A DNA stretch of 64,000 bases. Origin: Xiphias gladius (Eukaryota > Chordata > Actinopteri > Istiophoriformes > Xiphiidae). Made by a program: the position numbers and the translations under genes. Shown here one piece after another: positions 11,280 to 23,900 of this stretch. The notes below the pieces were generated by a model. It did not search any database. It was not told the DNA's origin and was given only the letters and a program-made list of their open reading frames with translations. The stretch covers positions 15,949,105 to 16,013,104 of the forward strand of contig NC_053404.1 of NCBI RefSeq assembly GCF_016859285.1. Direction: 5' to 3'. Numbering within the stretch: position 1 is the first letter of the stretch; every line of letters starts with the position of its first letter.

Positions 11280-14200
11280 GATATTTGATTTGTGCTAACA
11301 AATGAATGGCTATTCATAGACGAAAGTACATCATAACCGGTTTCCTGCATGTTTTTTTTTGTGCATTAGTATGTGACTCTCTTTCCCTAAATGATGGTAA
11401 AACCTGGTCAATTTGCCCTTTTCTTCTTATTTTAAGTAGTTCAATTGATGACCTAAAATAAAATATTTAATAGAAAGAGTCCTTCTCAATCCAGTAAAAA
11501 GTCACAAATTAAAAAACTGGTTTATTTGGTGGAAATTACTCTATATTGTATTTATGTATGATTGTGGTTTGTAGGAAGAAACAATGAGATAAAATGTCTT
11601 ACTCTCGAGAGCAGTGGGCAGAGATCTTCTTGTTTTTTGATCAGCAGACTCACAGGCGTTGCCTAGCAACTGCTGAATAATGGCCGGGCAAATTTGTCTG
11701 AAGTGCTCCCTGGAGATTGGCAAATGAGGATCCAGAGCAAAAATATCCACCAACTGATTGGCTGAAAAACATACCTGATGAGATTCAAAGGAAAAAGCAA
11801 ATCTGGGGATGAGTAGGAGGCTCAAATCGAGCTTTAACTGCATAGCAAAAACTAATCAGATATTTGTCTCAGCCTCACCTGTGCCCAATCTCTGTTTATT
11901 CCACCAGTTTCATGGTTACAGCCATCCACCTGATGCCCCGCTCCTCTCTGTGAACTGCCCATGACGCTCCGCCTCTTCCTGTCATGAGAGAGAGTGGCTC
12001 CCTCCCGACCCACTCCCAACTGAAGAAGCAACTCCTCTAAGTCTAAGAAGAGAAGTGGCATCGATGGACTATATAGTGAGGTCAGAGTTATCTGTCTGGA
12101 GGGTTAGTGGCTCTTTCAAGCATCTCATTTCTCCTATTCAGTGGCTGAGCAGAGGAAATACCTTTAAATTACCTTTAAAGAACGGACTTGCAGAAGATAC
12201 AGAAATGTCAAAGGAATAGTTTGGCATTATGGGAAATACGCTTGTTCTCTTTTTTTGCCAAGAGATAGATGAAACTCTCATGTTTGAATGTTAAATATGA
12301 AGCTACAGCCAGCACTTAACTAGCGTAACTTAGCATAAAATATAGAAATGGGGAACAGCTAGCCTGGTTCTCTCCTAATGTAACAAAATCTATCTACCGG
12401 CACTCCAGGATAGCCCAGCACTTAACCCTCTGTCAAATCAAAGACACAAAATATAATGTGTTAATAAGTGAGCTTGAGAGGTGCTAGAAGGTGGGTTTTG
12501 TTAGAACCAGGCTAGCTGTTTCCTCCTGTCCCCAGTCTTCTTGCTAACCTAAGCTAATCGCCTGCTGGCTGTAGCTGTCACCTGTCAATATTCTCATCTG
12601 TCTCTACTCCAGAAAGCAAATTAGCGTTTCTCTCTTAAATTTTCAAACTATTAATTTACATTATACTTTCAAAGAACATAAGATTCTGTTGCAAGGTCTT
12701 TATGTAGCTGTGGCCAGCGAGGAATCTCCATAATAGTAGCGGACCACGTGATCTGTTCATTAAATAGCAAGCAAATGTCAGTGGTGATGTGAGTAAGAAG
12801 CTTAATAACCTGATTAATTTACCTATAATCTGCAGGTTACTTGTACGATTCAGGGATTGAAAGATGTAGTCGGTAAAGAAGGCAGGTGAGGGGAGGTTCC
12901 TCCGTCCGAAACAGTGGCCCTTCAGGATATGGCTGATGATGGCTGCAGCCACTTTGGGCACAGAAGACTCACCAGCACCTGGATTTTCTTCTATGTCAAC
13001 ATCTTCAAGTAGATGAGTGGCATCAATACACTGTGGGATCAAAGATGAAATGATCATATCTGGGCGTGCCCCTGGTGATAAAGGATCGATTTCTTAAATT
13101 TAAATCCCTTACTTGCAGATCAGATGAGGTATCTTGGTTGGACGGGTTGTAGTGCTGGTTGATGAGCTGCAGAATACTCTCTGTCTCGCTAAGTGAGAGG
13201 AACTGGTTGTCCTCGGCTGGGTGTAGATTGGTGAGGGCCAAAACGTAGAACTGATAGTTCCCAGATGAGGAGGAGGAAAGGGAGGAAGGGGAGGCAGTGT
13301 TTGACACACACAGATCTTGCAGGTTAATTGTGTAGTACAGCAGAACAGTCGCGATTCGCTGGTAGTCCTCCTCAGTGAAATAAGCCTTTTCATCATCCTC
13401 GAGCACAGAGATGGCTACATCTGGTGTCAGGCACTGTAATGAGAACAGGATCACGTTAGAAGAATTTTAGGGAGATTTTATGGACAGAAAGTTGCAGAAT
13501 AAAGGGTCTGTGAACCTTAGATTTACATGTGATGGAAAAGGCGAAAAGCAGGTCAGCTTGATAAAAGGCCTATTTTCTCCTTGCACAGAGTACTCTGCTT
13601 ATTAGAAAATGGCTAGCTTTGTGCTGTTGTTTGTCGTCTGGTGAGTTGACTACAAGCCCAATTAGACCCACACACAAAATATAGAGGGTTATGAGAGTGG
13701 GTGAAGCACTTTTCCTTATTAGAGAGAGCGGACTATTCAGCAAACAATGCTGAAAGTAGAAAGTTGCTCTCTTAATTTATAAATCTTACTTTCAAGGCTT
13801 GAGAGACATAAAATCCCATTGTCAGCGCATCTGTTCAAACATGTGAAGTACCTCTAACTCTACTCTATGGAGTTTATTATGTCAAACTGAGGGATGTCTA
13901 AAACCACTCAGCATGAATGCCCCATAGAGGTCAAGGACTTAAGCCTCCACATTCACTCACATTCCACCCATAACAAGCACATTTCTTGGAATAAGCAGTC
14001 AGGAACGCGGTGAATACATAATAAGTACTTAGCATACTGGATGTAAAAGTTGAGTGTCATATAGTGACATTTGTATGATAACATAAAGACAGGTGTAGAC
14101 CTTACCTTGTCACAGATCTCCTGAGAGGTCCCAATTCGCTCTGCACAGCGCACTGCCTGAAGAAGCGTGGTGATCAGGAGACCAGTTTTGTTCCTCTGGA

Positions 14201-14354
14201 GCTGTGGTTCGTTGTCCATCCCTGGGGGGAGATCCAAGGCCTTGAGAGCCTCCTGCAGGTACCCCCTCTCCTGACTTTTCACCTCCACTACCCTCCCCAG
14301 CAGACAAAGAGGAAGCAGCAACAGCAAAAGGGGAGCACTGCTCCTAAAGTGCAT
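7043..14354 (-). CDS. slc39a12: Zinc transporter ZIP12 (SLC39A12), complete, 12 coding exons
   Basis: ZIP12 moves zinc into the cytosol and in other vertebrates is mainly a nervous-system transporter. Coding exons (high to low): 14354-14106, 13433-13113, 13030-12823, 12042-11879, 11774-11603, 11160-10988, 10888-10733, 10525-10445, 8992-8920, 8780-8622, 8517-8330, 7171-7043. All joins keep phase and use GT-AG sites, giving 690 residues; human ZIP12 has 691. Seen: signal peptide [20 protein letters not shown] (start chosen here; an in-frame Met 93 bases upstream would bury it), a long extracellular N-domain, [11 protein letters not shown], a His-rich loop ([11 protein letters not shown]), HNFADG in transmembrane segment 4 and [10 protein letters not shown] in segment 5. 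The last two are the metal-binding motifs of the LIV-1 ZIP subfamily; CHEIPHE has C in place of H at its first position, as in human ZIP12. The last exon encodes the final helix and ends ELKF. No break seen. Confidence 0.95.
7172..8329. other. Last intron of slc39a12
   Basis: No exon is seen. It contains a copy of a dispersed repeat (about 7,427-7,990) and AT-rich sequence. Donor ATG|GTAAG is at 8,330 and acceptor ttttttcag at 7,172. Confidence 0.8.
7427..7990 (+). repeat. Dispersed repeat family B, near full-length copy
   Basis: It opens with gctaatgtcagcatgctaac and continues to ggcaatccatctgacagttg and catgcaactagcatgg. Parts of the same family recur at 21,056-21,440 (first part) and 22,610-22,870 (last part, shared ccaaatttcatggcaatc-like block). 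It has no open frame. Such TTAGCATGCTAAC-rich repeats are very common in percomorph fish. The class is not certain. Confidence 0.7.
8993..10444. other. Intron 8 of slc39a12
   Basis: A 1.45-kb intron. About 9,530-9,900 has a less AT-rich composition with a 107-codon chance open frame on the minus strand that resembles nothing known. No exon or clear mobile element is seen. Confidence 0.6.
11240..11278. repeat. (TTA)n microsatellite
   Basis: About 12 TTA units lie in slc39a12 intron 5, just upstream (on the sense strand) of the exon at 11,160. Confidence 0.9.
12211..12655. mobile_element. Palindromic MITE family A, copy 1 (slc39a12 intron 3)
   Basis: It starts ggaatagtttggcattatgg, passes ttgccaagagatagatgaaa and ends in caatattctcatctgtctct, whose reverse complement resembles the start. 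The interior has the shared motifs tgaagctacagccagca, a TTAGC block and cagctagcctggttctc. Other copies are at 24,110-24,782, 48,066-48,396, 49,222-49,540 and 51,535-51,912. It has no coding capacity, so it is probably a non-autonomous DNA transposon. Confidence 0.7.
13434..14105. other. Intron 1 of slc39a12
   Basis: A 672-base intron between the signal-peptide exon and the second extracellular exon. Nothing else is recognised in it. Confidence 0.75.
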
Positions 14355-16323
14355 GTTCTTACCGAGGCAGTCCGACTCCCTCGAGCTCCCAGGACTGACT
14401 AAGGGCTTGAGACAACAAGGAGTGGATGGAAAGAAAAATATAGACAAGCAAATTGGGAGAGAAATTTGAATGAAGGTGAATGAGGAGATAGAACAGAGAG
14501 CTTCTAAAAAAACAAGAGCAGTGGATATGTTCTGGCTGAGGGAGGCATTAATAATGGGCCTGCCAGATCTGGTGGAGGACAGGACGGCTCGGCACCCTTC
14601 AGCTGAACCAAACCTTACAGTGCCGAATGGTCAGCCAAAGCCTGGGCCCCTCAGTCCACAACAAAAAGATTAGTGCAGGCAAGTGAGAGAGAGAGCACAG
14701 GGGCAGGGAGAAGGGGGAGACTGTACAGAAAATAATTAGTACTGAGGAAAACCAGGGACTAGGGAAAAGTTATTATTAAAGCAATGCAATGGCTCGGGCA
14801 GTCAGAGATCCACATCTACAACAAAGTAGGTTTCCTGATCCAGTGGCACAATCACCTCTTCAGTTTGTATATTAATTTAATTTATTTTCTTGAATTGTTT
14901 CAAAACTGTCAGCTCAAACTAGTTTCCCTATTTAACAGCATCAATTGTTCAAGAACAGGCGAGTAGTTGGTGTTACTGAGTGCCTGCAGTGTGTTGACAA
15001 CAAGCCCCAGAGCCCCCCCTACATAAAGCACCAATGGCGTTCAAATCTAATTCTCTCATTCTGTATGATCTCTGAGTCACCCAAGATCAAACATACAGAA
15101 CAAAACATGCCAAGCTTTCTCGCAACGCTTTCCAGCATCCTCCCACACTGTGCACCCCGCAGGTCAACTCAACTGATCAATAAAAGGACAAAACTGTTGC
15201 TGAAAAATACTAAATGCTACAGTAATACCTGAGCTTGAGAAGCTGAAAACGCTTACTGGGTGAACCAGGCTTACCATTCTCCCCTCTGCTCCTCGCAGCT
15301 GCCACAACTAAGTTTGTTTGCCTCCTCCGGTAAGATCCAGTTGTTTGGGGAGAATTCTTGGGCATTGGTGCTGTTGGTAAAACCCTCTTAGAAGAAGTAA
15401 GAATTGAGTAAGCTCCTGAGGATTAGCTGCGACAGCCTTAGAGGGTTGTGGTTGCCATGGAGAACACTGCCTTATTTTCAGCAGTGAGTTGGGGGGGGGG
15501 GGGCCAGCTGCTGGTAGGGGTGATTGAATGGCAGAGCGATATTTTTAAATCTTGAAATTCAGATCTGATTATCTTTCATCTATGTACAACAAAAATCCAG
15601 AAAAGCAAAAATCCAGAAATGTTGCTGTTATTCACACCAAAGCCTACATAACTGAATAAGCATTTAGGTAGAGGACTTGGAGGAGACACAAGACCACAGG
15701 AAAATACGAACAAGGAAACATCATTCTTATATACAGTAGTTTTCTATCAAGTGTGGATGAGGCTGTAAGGGAGTTGCCCAGTAATGAGAGAAGTGGTTTT
15801 GATCACACTGATGGATATCGTGTTACGTGGCAAGGTTAGATTAGTCAAACAAACAACAATTTCTAAAAGTTTCCACAGAATGATTGGCCTCATCTCCTCC
15901 TAGCCTGACAGGCACCACTTACAGCTTCAAAAAAACTCATCAACGTCTCCTGTAATCACTTCCAAAAAAGGAGATCCATAAATGAAGAAGAGGGCTGATA
16001 GATTTTGTTCGGTTATTTATAGTGTTTGATAGAACAGACGTTATTCAGCGAGAGGGTTCAAGTTTGACTCTGAAGAGGTTTCGTAAGATCCCGGAGTATT
16101 TAACCTGATCAGGAACTCGTGTCTGCTGAGCATTTTGTGTCTGTCATCAAACCATTTTTTCTGTTCTTATAAAAAACCGCTTTAGGCACTTTTATTTATG
16201 TCACAATCCATCTCACCACAGTTCTCCAGAATTAGTAGTTAAACATTGTTGCTCTGTTGTTGGTCTTTCTGAAGAAAAACTAGCAAAAAGAGGACAATTC
16301 AGATTTGTTTATGTCATTTTTTT
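14355..16323. other. Intergenic region between slc39a12 5' end and mrc1 3' end
   Basis: It should hold the slc39a12 promoter and 5' untranslated sequence. It includes a G run near 15,490-15,503 and the orphan mrc1-like exon described separately. No other exon is seen. Confidence 0.6.
15640..15960 (-). pseudogene. Orphan duplicate of mrc1 exon 1 and upstream flank
   Basis: On the minus strand, ATG at 15,721 opens MFPCSYFPVVLCLLQVL, compared with [17 protein letters not shown] at the true mrc1 start (28,490). The DNA around the two exons matches at roughly three of four positions by eye, including ggacttggaggagacac against gaacttggaggagacag. The likeness continues upstream: tcacactgatggatatc (about 15,798) against tcacactgatgaatatc (28,635), then blocks around ggttagattagtcaaaca and tccacagaat. 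At the place of the mrc1 exon 1 donor (GTACGT) this copy has TTATGT, and a TAG stop follows within two codons. No further mrc1-like exon lies before slc39a12. Best read as a fossil of a tandem duplication. A weak shifted donor (GTTATG) or a role as an untranslated exon or promoter cannot be excluded. Confidence 0.75.
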
Positions 16324-16329
16324 TTTATT
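16324..16329 (-). terminator. Candidate mrc1 polyadenylation signal
   Basis: AATAAA on the minus strand, 480 bases after the mrc1 stop codon. It is the first clear hexamer on that strand past the stop. Confidence 0.5.
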
Positions 16330-16808
16330 CAGCATCTATTTACAATGTCGTAAGACAGAAATAGGCTGATGAACAGCCCATGGAGAATAATAAAGAGCAA
16401 CCCAGTTGAGAAGAACCTGGCTAATGGCAGTAAAAAAAAAAAAAAAAATCTTCTCCTTTCTTGATTTTTTTTTTTTTTACATGTGTCTGGTCTACAAATG
16501 TTTTTGATTATGTTGATTGGTAAAGGTAAAAAAAATAAATCTTTACACATTTCACAAATCACATAATGATGGTAATATTTTATAGATTGTTCACTTATAT
16601 TATCTTGTCTGTAATTCACTTGGTGCACTGCCAGTGCTTGCATCAATTATTGTATAATAATTATGATCATCATCATCTTTGACTCGGTCCTCTGTAAAAA
16701 GGGAAAACTCATTTTTGGCTGGTTGAGATTCAGTTCCCAGTAAAGTGACCCAAAATAAAGTATCACACCAAGATGAAAATCTCTGATCATATCATTTTCA
16801 TGCTTTTT

Positions 16809-17992
16809 CTATGCTTTTTCATTTTGCTCTATGTTTGCCACCAGACCCTTGGTGTCTACTGCGGCTCGGATCGGACTGTTGAAATATAACTTGTTGTCAA
16901 AGGTGCATTCTCCCAAGACAGGGGTGGGTATCCGTTTACGGAAGAGGAGGAAGGAGCCAAGTCCAACTATGGCAATAACAACAAGCACTATAGCCACAGT
17001 GATGCCAGCAGACCCATGTGAGGCTTCTTTAACGACGTGGGCTAAGGAGGCAAAACATATAGAAGTATTAAGAGTGACATAATTAAAGTTTGAAACATCA
17101 TATGCAATAGATATCTCAGATAAAATAACTTACCAACAGGTGGAGGCTTTTCTGTAGGTGTAATAACTGAAAAAAAGATGAATTGTTCATTGTAAGTTAC
17201 TGATGGAGCAATTAAAAAGTACATAAAAGCTGATTAAATTTACCTTTGGGTGTTTTGCAGATGTAAGACCTATATCTGCTGCAGCTATTTGTACTCCACT
17301 GTCCACTGTCAGAATTTATGTCCACACATGAATCTGACTTTGGCATCCCTGTTTTCCAGTTGGTATAGTCCACAACGCTGTTATCGATCCACATCCACTC
17401 ACCTGAAACAAAGGAAACTTGTTATCTTACCAACCAAAGCAGCTCACTCAGACACAGTAGGCATACACTGTTTCCCAATTAATTACTACCCTCTGACTGT
17501 ATACAGTATACAATGACTAATGTTTTAATATATTGTTTTTGAAGCTTTTAGACAAGAAATTAACATATTTACATGGTGTTTTATGCTAACAAGAATGATG
17601 CAATACACAAATTTAGCTTCAATAAGCCATGCTCACCTTCATGGGTCTTGTACAGGCCAATCCAGAAGGTTTTGGCACCGTCCTGCAGAAGCTCCAGGTT
17701 CTTTTGTATGAACAGACTCTCTTGAGGGTCCTGAATACTCACCAGAGATGCACCTGACGAACACAGCCATAGTAGCATACTGTTCGATTTTACACGCATA
17801 CAGATAACCATTTATCGGTAGAAATTCTTCATAACATACCCATTTTCAGGCATTCAACTGAGGCATGTGCCCAGTTGTCCACTACTGAGCTGAGGAAGGA
17901 ATAACAATGGCTTCTGAAAGGTATCCAGGTTTTTCGCTTCTTCGGTTCTGGACAGTTGCCAGGAAGCTGCGGGGGTTCAGTGGGGGCTATGT
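16809..17992 (-). CDS. mrc1: mrc1 exons 26-30: C-type lectin domain 8, stalk, membrane helix, tail
   Basis: Exons: 17992-17840, 17753-17637, 17402-17244, 17166-17134, 17041-16809. Landmarks are [45 protein letters not shown] and [10 protein letters not shown]. The 33-nt exon encodes the Pro-rich stalk [11 protein letters not shown]. The last exon encodes [20 protein letters not shown] (membrane helix), the basic stop-transfer RKR, FDNKLYF and the stop at 16,809-16,811. Confidence 0.95.
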
Positions 17993-20900
17993 CTGAAAAA
18001 AATACAGGAGACTACATCCTAGTCTCAGGGACTGGTGGAAAACCATTCTTAGAATTGGTTATGTACAGTATATACAAGAGAACTAACAGAGGGATTGTCT
18101 GACCTGGTGACCTCTTGCAAAGGGAATAGTACGTATTAGTACATGGTGCAGTCTTCCACGTTCTGTCCAAATCCATATACACACAGCCATAGTTGTTTTT
18201 AGGCTCATCTGTGCCCCATTTGGTGTAGGACAGAAGCCAGTTATCGACCCACTTGAACCGACCGTCAGTCTGTGAAAAGATATCACCACTTGCATTATGA
18301 GATAGAAGGTCCTTGTCTTAGTTTGAAAGCCTATTTGAACTAATGGTGTAGAATAACTGGTAGGTCCTTTACCACATTGCTGTTGAGGCCAAGCCACACA
18401 GGCTCATTGTGCTTGGAAATCTGCAAGGTGATGTATGCCTGGGTTACGGGGTTCAGGATACTGGCCAATTCTGCATCATCTGCTTGGCACTGCCTCCTCG
18501 CCTCATCCCATCTCATCCTCTGGGCCACCAGTTTGTAGGAATCATTGCCAAGCTTGTAGAAAGCCTTTGGTAACACAGTGGTGGGTGGGACTACAATCTG
18601 AGAATCTTTGTTAATAGGAAACACCAATTGTTAGTCACAATCACAAAAAACAAAAACAAAAAACAAAAAAAAAACCAAACAAACAAATAAATTCAGCTGA
18701 AATACCTTTACCTCATGGCCCGGTAGACTTGCCTTACTAATATTTCACTCACCAATGTTTCTTTTACAGATGAATCCTTTTTTTGAGAGACAGTCTTCCA
18801 CTTTCCAGAATCCTGTTAGTTTGGAGATGCTGCCCACCATAATCACACAATCAAACATCTGTCAGGCAGAAAAGGGTAGTTTAGTTCAGCCTGGTTGCGC
18901 CATTTTCATGGGTTTTCCTTTCAAATTCCTTTTTTTTCAATGATGGTATGCACATACATTTGAAGTGAGAAGTTCAGATGACTGATGTAACTAACATAAA
19001 AGTATTAGAATACGGAAAATTAACACATATGCACATTTCATACATGCGTTTAAGCATAAAATTAAATCACTGCACAATATTAACAGTATTGTATATGTAG
19101 TCAGATGATTAATGGGGAAGAAAAAAAAATATAAGTCCTGCGACAAAAATGATTATTAATTTTTTGGACTTATGCTCAGTCAGTACTATCATTTTAGATG
19201 TCTGCGGTTAAGATAAACAAGGGTCTTTGGTAGAGTTCTTTTTCTTTTTTTTCTTGTGTCATTGACGATAATTTACACTTCGTTGCAACTAGTCTACAAG
19301 CAAATGGCCACAAGATTATTCAATTAAAGTGTAGGAGGGATAGAGAGTTGTACAGAAAATGACTTGGATATAGAAGTTAAAATAACCTCATCCATTAATG
19401 AATAACGTCCATCAGGCACTGTTGTTGGGTGCCCTTTGGCCCAGTTGGTGTATGAAATGCCTTTGCCGTCTGTCCACACAAAGTGCATCTCCCAGTTGAC
19501 ATCATTCATACCGATCCAAAAATCTTCATTGTATCTCAGCATCTGTGTTGTTAAGAAAGCTAAAAAGGAAGACACAATTACTCTTAAACTCCCCAAAATT
19601 GTGGTTTACTTACATAAGACTTAATCACCACATTGTGAAGTGTAACCCTTACAGACAACCACAAATGAAATGCTGCTCATATCACTCACCTTGCTCTTTC
19701 TCGTTGACGATAGAAACCAGATTTCCTCCCTGGTTTATGCAGTACGTCCTAGCGTCCTGCCAGTTCTTATTGTCATTTCCCACAGCAATTTTGTAGCACT
19801 GTATAAACAAGATGGCTCTGAGGTATAAGTTAGAATAACAAGCAAATGGACAGTAGATAACCAGTGTCCTTTCAAGCTTAGAGAAAATATGGGAATACGT
19901 TTTACCAGAACAGATTTATGCACATTGGAGAGTTTATGTCACATCCTGAAAGCAGGACCTTTGTCTCGGAAAAAGATATGCACACTATGCGTAGTGTCAG
20001 CACTGTATTGAAGTAATCTGTGTTGTATGCAGTTATTCGTAATTACCTTTCCTTGGAAAGATAGCCACTCTGGTGCGCATCCTCCCTTAGGAATAGGGGT
20101 GGGGGCCATTGTTGTATTGATAAAACTACTGCTTCTTTTGCAAATAGAGGGAAGCTCCATACCACAGTTAATATCATTCCAGTACCCTATATGTGCAAAG
20201 TTTACACAGAAAAAAATTTATAAAATGATTAGAAGAGGAAATTATTTATAAGCAAATCAACACAGTATGGATTGTCTCTGCTTTAGACTCACCCATGCTC
20301 TTGTATATAGTCACACAGTTTTCATCATTGTTAGCGAAGTTGGGCTCATTTTGTTCCCATGCAGTGTACGTTACAGGGGTGCCATCTAGCCAGCTAAGAT
20401 TGCAAAAATTAAAATAAATAAGACACCACTAATTTAAAACGCTCATCACAATATCTGCATTTCTCTATTGTATCAAATGTCAGACTAGATTTGATGTGTG
20501 GCAAATGACAAATAGCCAGTATTCCTAGTGTTGTGCATTAATATTGTTGTGATTTACCTAAATGTCTTATCCAAATTCACTACCATGCCAATGTAGTACT
20601 GTCCTTCTGTGCCTTTCGATATCTGTTGGAACATAATGGTAAGAGAGACATTACATTGAGATTAAAGCAAAAAACAGTTGTTACGCACTGGGTTTCGGTG
20701 CTTTTGCCATCAGATTTTTGAGAACATACAGCATGCTGTCATATTGAATTTCAATGCTAAATATAAAATATTACAAATTTCTTGCCTGTTTCCAAAGGAA
20801 CTTCCTCTCACTTTCCCCTGTGATGACCACAAGTTCACCAAAGTTTTTTTTACAGTAGGCTCTGGCAGCTTCCATAGCTAGGTTGTCAGTGTTGATGAAA

Positions 20901-23900
20901 TATTGTGTGTCATTGTATATGACCCAGCCATCTTCTGTGGTGTTGTATACTGTAAAAGGAACAAAATAGTTAAGATGTACCACAGATACAGTATTTGGGA
21001 TTGATGGAAAGAAGGATAAATGAGTCTACAGCCATAGTAGCAGCTCAGTGGGGCTGTACTTGTGAAAGGAGGTACTTTGAGCTAAATGCTAACGTCAGCA
21101 TGCTAATATGCCTACAGTCACAATTCTAAAATGCTAATGTTTGGCAGGTATAATGTTTACCATGTTCATCATCTTAGTTTAGTGTGTTAGCATGCTAAGA
21201 GTTGCTAATTAGCACTAACTCAAAAAAACGTGAACGGAATGCCGTTGATTTAGCCGTTGGTAAACCGCTGGTTTAGCAATAATCAATCAATCACCAAACT
21301 GGACAAATTGAAATTTTGATGAAATCTCAGATGTTGGTGCTTTATGAAAAGTTAAAGGATCACCAAAGCCTTTACAATTCATCCATGAATGTCTGTGCGA
21401 AAGTTCACAGCAATAAAAAGAGACAAGTGGAAGGGAGAGAGTGTAACTCATAAATCAAGAAAATGAAAAGAAAGAGAGATAGAGGCTGCTTTGGGGACAG
21501 ACTGCTGCTGAAACTTACCTGGTGCAATTACGGCAGGCTCAGGTTTGGGAGTCACACCTGAAAATACAAGAACCATGAAGGAGGAATCTAAATAGCAGGG
21601 TAAAGCTCTAAAGGAAATGTCACATAACTAGTTTAGATAAATGGCTCTATGTAAACTGGAGCTCCGTGATGAGACCAGTCGGTGTTACCTTTGCGTATCT
21701 GGCAAATCCAGTCATTGTAGGCCTCACAGTGCCGATCGTTCCAGTGCCGTCCGTAGTAAAACTGGACTTCTGCACAGTGTTCGTTGTCATTGTAGTTGTT
21801 TGGTTCCCCAAAGCCCCAGTTCTCAAAGCCATTCTAGATCACAGTTATTGGAAATACACATTATTAGGCCACGACTGATAATTACAGTGAGTAAAGCTTT
21901 TAGTGTTAACGATGAAGGACTACATACAGCAGAGCCATCAGTCCAGACAAAACCTTTATTGGTACCCATGGAGCTGAAGCCAATCCAAGCTGCATCAGAG
22001 GCATGAAACCTTTATGACAACAGAAAACACCGATACTGATTACATGAATGTATTATTAGAATAATATAATCTCTGACATATACGAGCTGGTAAATTAACA
22101 TACGGAGCATTGCTTAGGTCCTGCATACTGTGGATGCTCATCAGGTCCCCACCAATGGCCTTGCAAAAGTTCTGCGCTTCATGCCATGTCTTCTTAAGGT
22201 CCTTTTTTTTTTTGTAAAGCTTTTTAATGAGTGAAAAAGAAAAACATCTTAAGTTTTATGTACTTGAAAGAGCACAAATTTCACATATTAGTTCAGTTTG
22301 TCCCCCTACCTTGTAGCAGACGTTCCTTTTACCAGCAGGGGTCCATCCAAGTGCACAGCTCAGGGCTGGGGTGGTGGGTGGAACTGTTGTCATCTGTACA
22401 CCCTCCGCTGGTTTCTTGCAGATATACTTCTCGTTGTTGCTGCAGCTGACAACATCCCATAATCCAGCAAAAATCCCAGTTGTCATGGCAACACATCCTT
22501 GTTTTCTGTCTTTTATTAAACACACAGAAGGAGATGGGAAAAATATAGATAAACTGACCTAAAAAATGTAAAGATACAAAAGAAATACAGATTTATGACA
22601 ATTAATTATGAGGGAGACATGAAAGTTTGTACTAAATTTCATGGCAATCATTCCAATAGTTATCGAGACATTTCACTCAGAACCACCAACGTGAACCTCG
22701 TGGTGTCACTAGAGCAAACGTTAGGGAATCTCCTAAGTCATAAGGATATATCATCTGGGAACCATGAATGTCTGTACAAAATTTCTTGGAAATCCATAGT
22801 TGTTTCAGTCTGGACCAAAACAGACCAACATAGCCTTCCAAAGAGCTATAATAGCTAGCATGGAACCTATAAACTGTTAAATCTACTACACATAGTGCTT
22901 CACAACTCTGCCAATCCAATCAACAAATAATTTGTACATGTACAGAACAGTACATATAAGTAGCTGCAGTAGATAATGTAAGATCCCTAGGAAGCAGAGA
23001 TTTAATGTACAACTAATGAGAAGTGTGCTGTACCTGGCATTCCCACATTGAAATTAGTGAACGTGACCGTTCTTCTGGTGGTCCACTGGAAAGTGTTTCT
23101 GTCTACTGTGTTGGAAAAACCAGTCCAGAAGTACTTCTCTGGTCTTAAACCCATCAAACTGACCAGGAAGGCATTCTCATATCTGCATGAAAACATATAA
23201 AGGCAGAAAGGTGAGCAAAACAATGAATGAATCTTTACTTTTTGATACCACAAGGTGTAATGGCTCTATTGAAAACAGACTATTCTCGCCTTTATAAACT
23301 CAACACAGCATTCAACATTTGTTTTAAGTTATCATATTCATTGTAATCTTTTGGAAACAGGTGTTTCACATAATTTTTATTACTGAACTATGAAGAAAAA
23401 ATTGCACATACTACATGAATATGAAAATATACCTGTCAGCCACATCCACCAGGTTACCGCCAGCCTCGGAGCATGCCCGCTTTGCCCCATCGAACGTTTT
23501 TCTCTCAGATCCAATATTGTAACAGTGTGAACCAAACCTGACTGAGCCCTTAAAATGATTTTTTTTAAAAAAAACAGTGAGTCTAAATCTGATCTGAAGG
23601 CTTTATTATAATATCAAACCTCAATTCAAAGGAAATGACGTCACTTACTAGCTTGCATCCAGGGTTGGCTTCCTCTTGGGTGCCTTCAGCTGGATTAGTG
23701 GAGGCTTTCTTCTTACAGATATACCCATATGTCTTTTCACACATGTGATCTGCCCAACTCCCATCCTGTATGAGCAATATATAAATGCTAAAACAGTACC
23801 ACTCATTTGATAATACGACAATATTATAATTTAGCCCATTTGCATTTGGTGCCTGATGGGTGTTACCTTTCCTCTGATGAGGACGCAGTCTTCCTGGAGG

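Noticed and set aside
14355-14447. Upstream in-frame Met at 14,447 as the slc39a12 start
   Set aside because: It would place 31 residues before the hydrophobic leader and hide the signal peptide; the Met at 14,354 gives the family length.
15157-15163. TGCACCC as a metal-response element upstream of slc39a12
   Set aside because: One seven-base match to the TGCRCNC core is expected by chance in this length; no cluster was seen.
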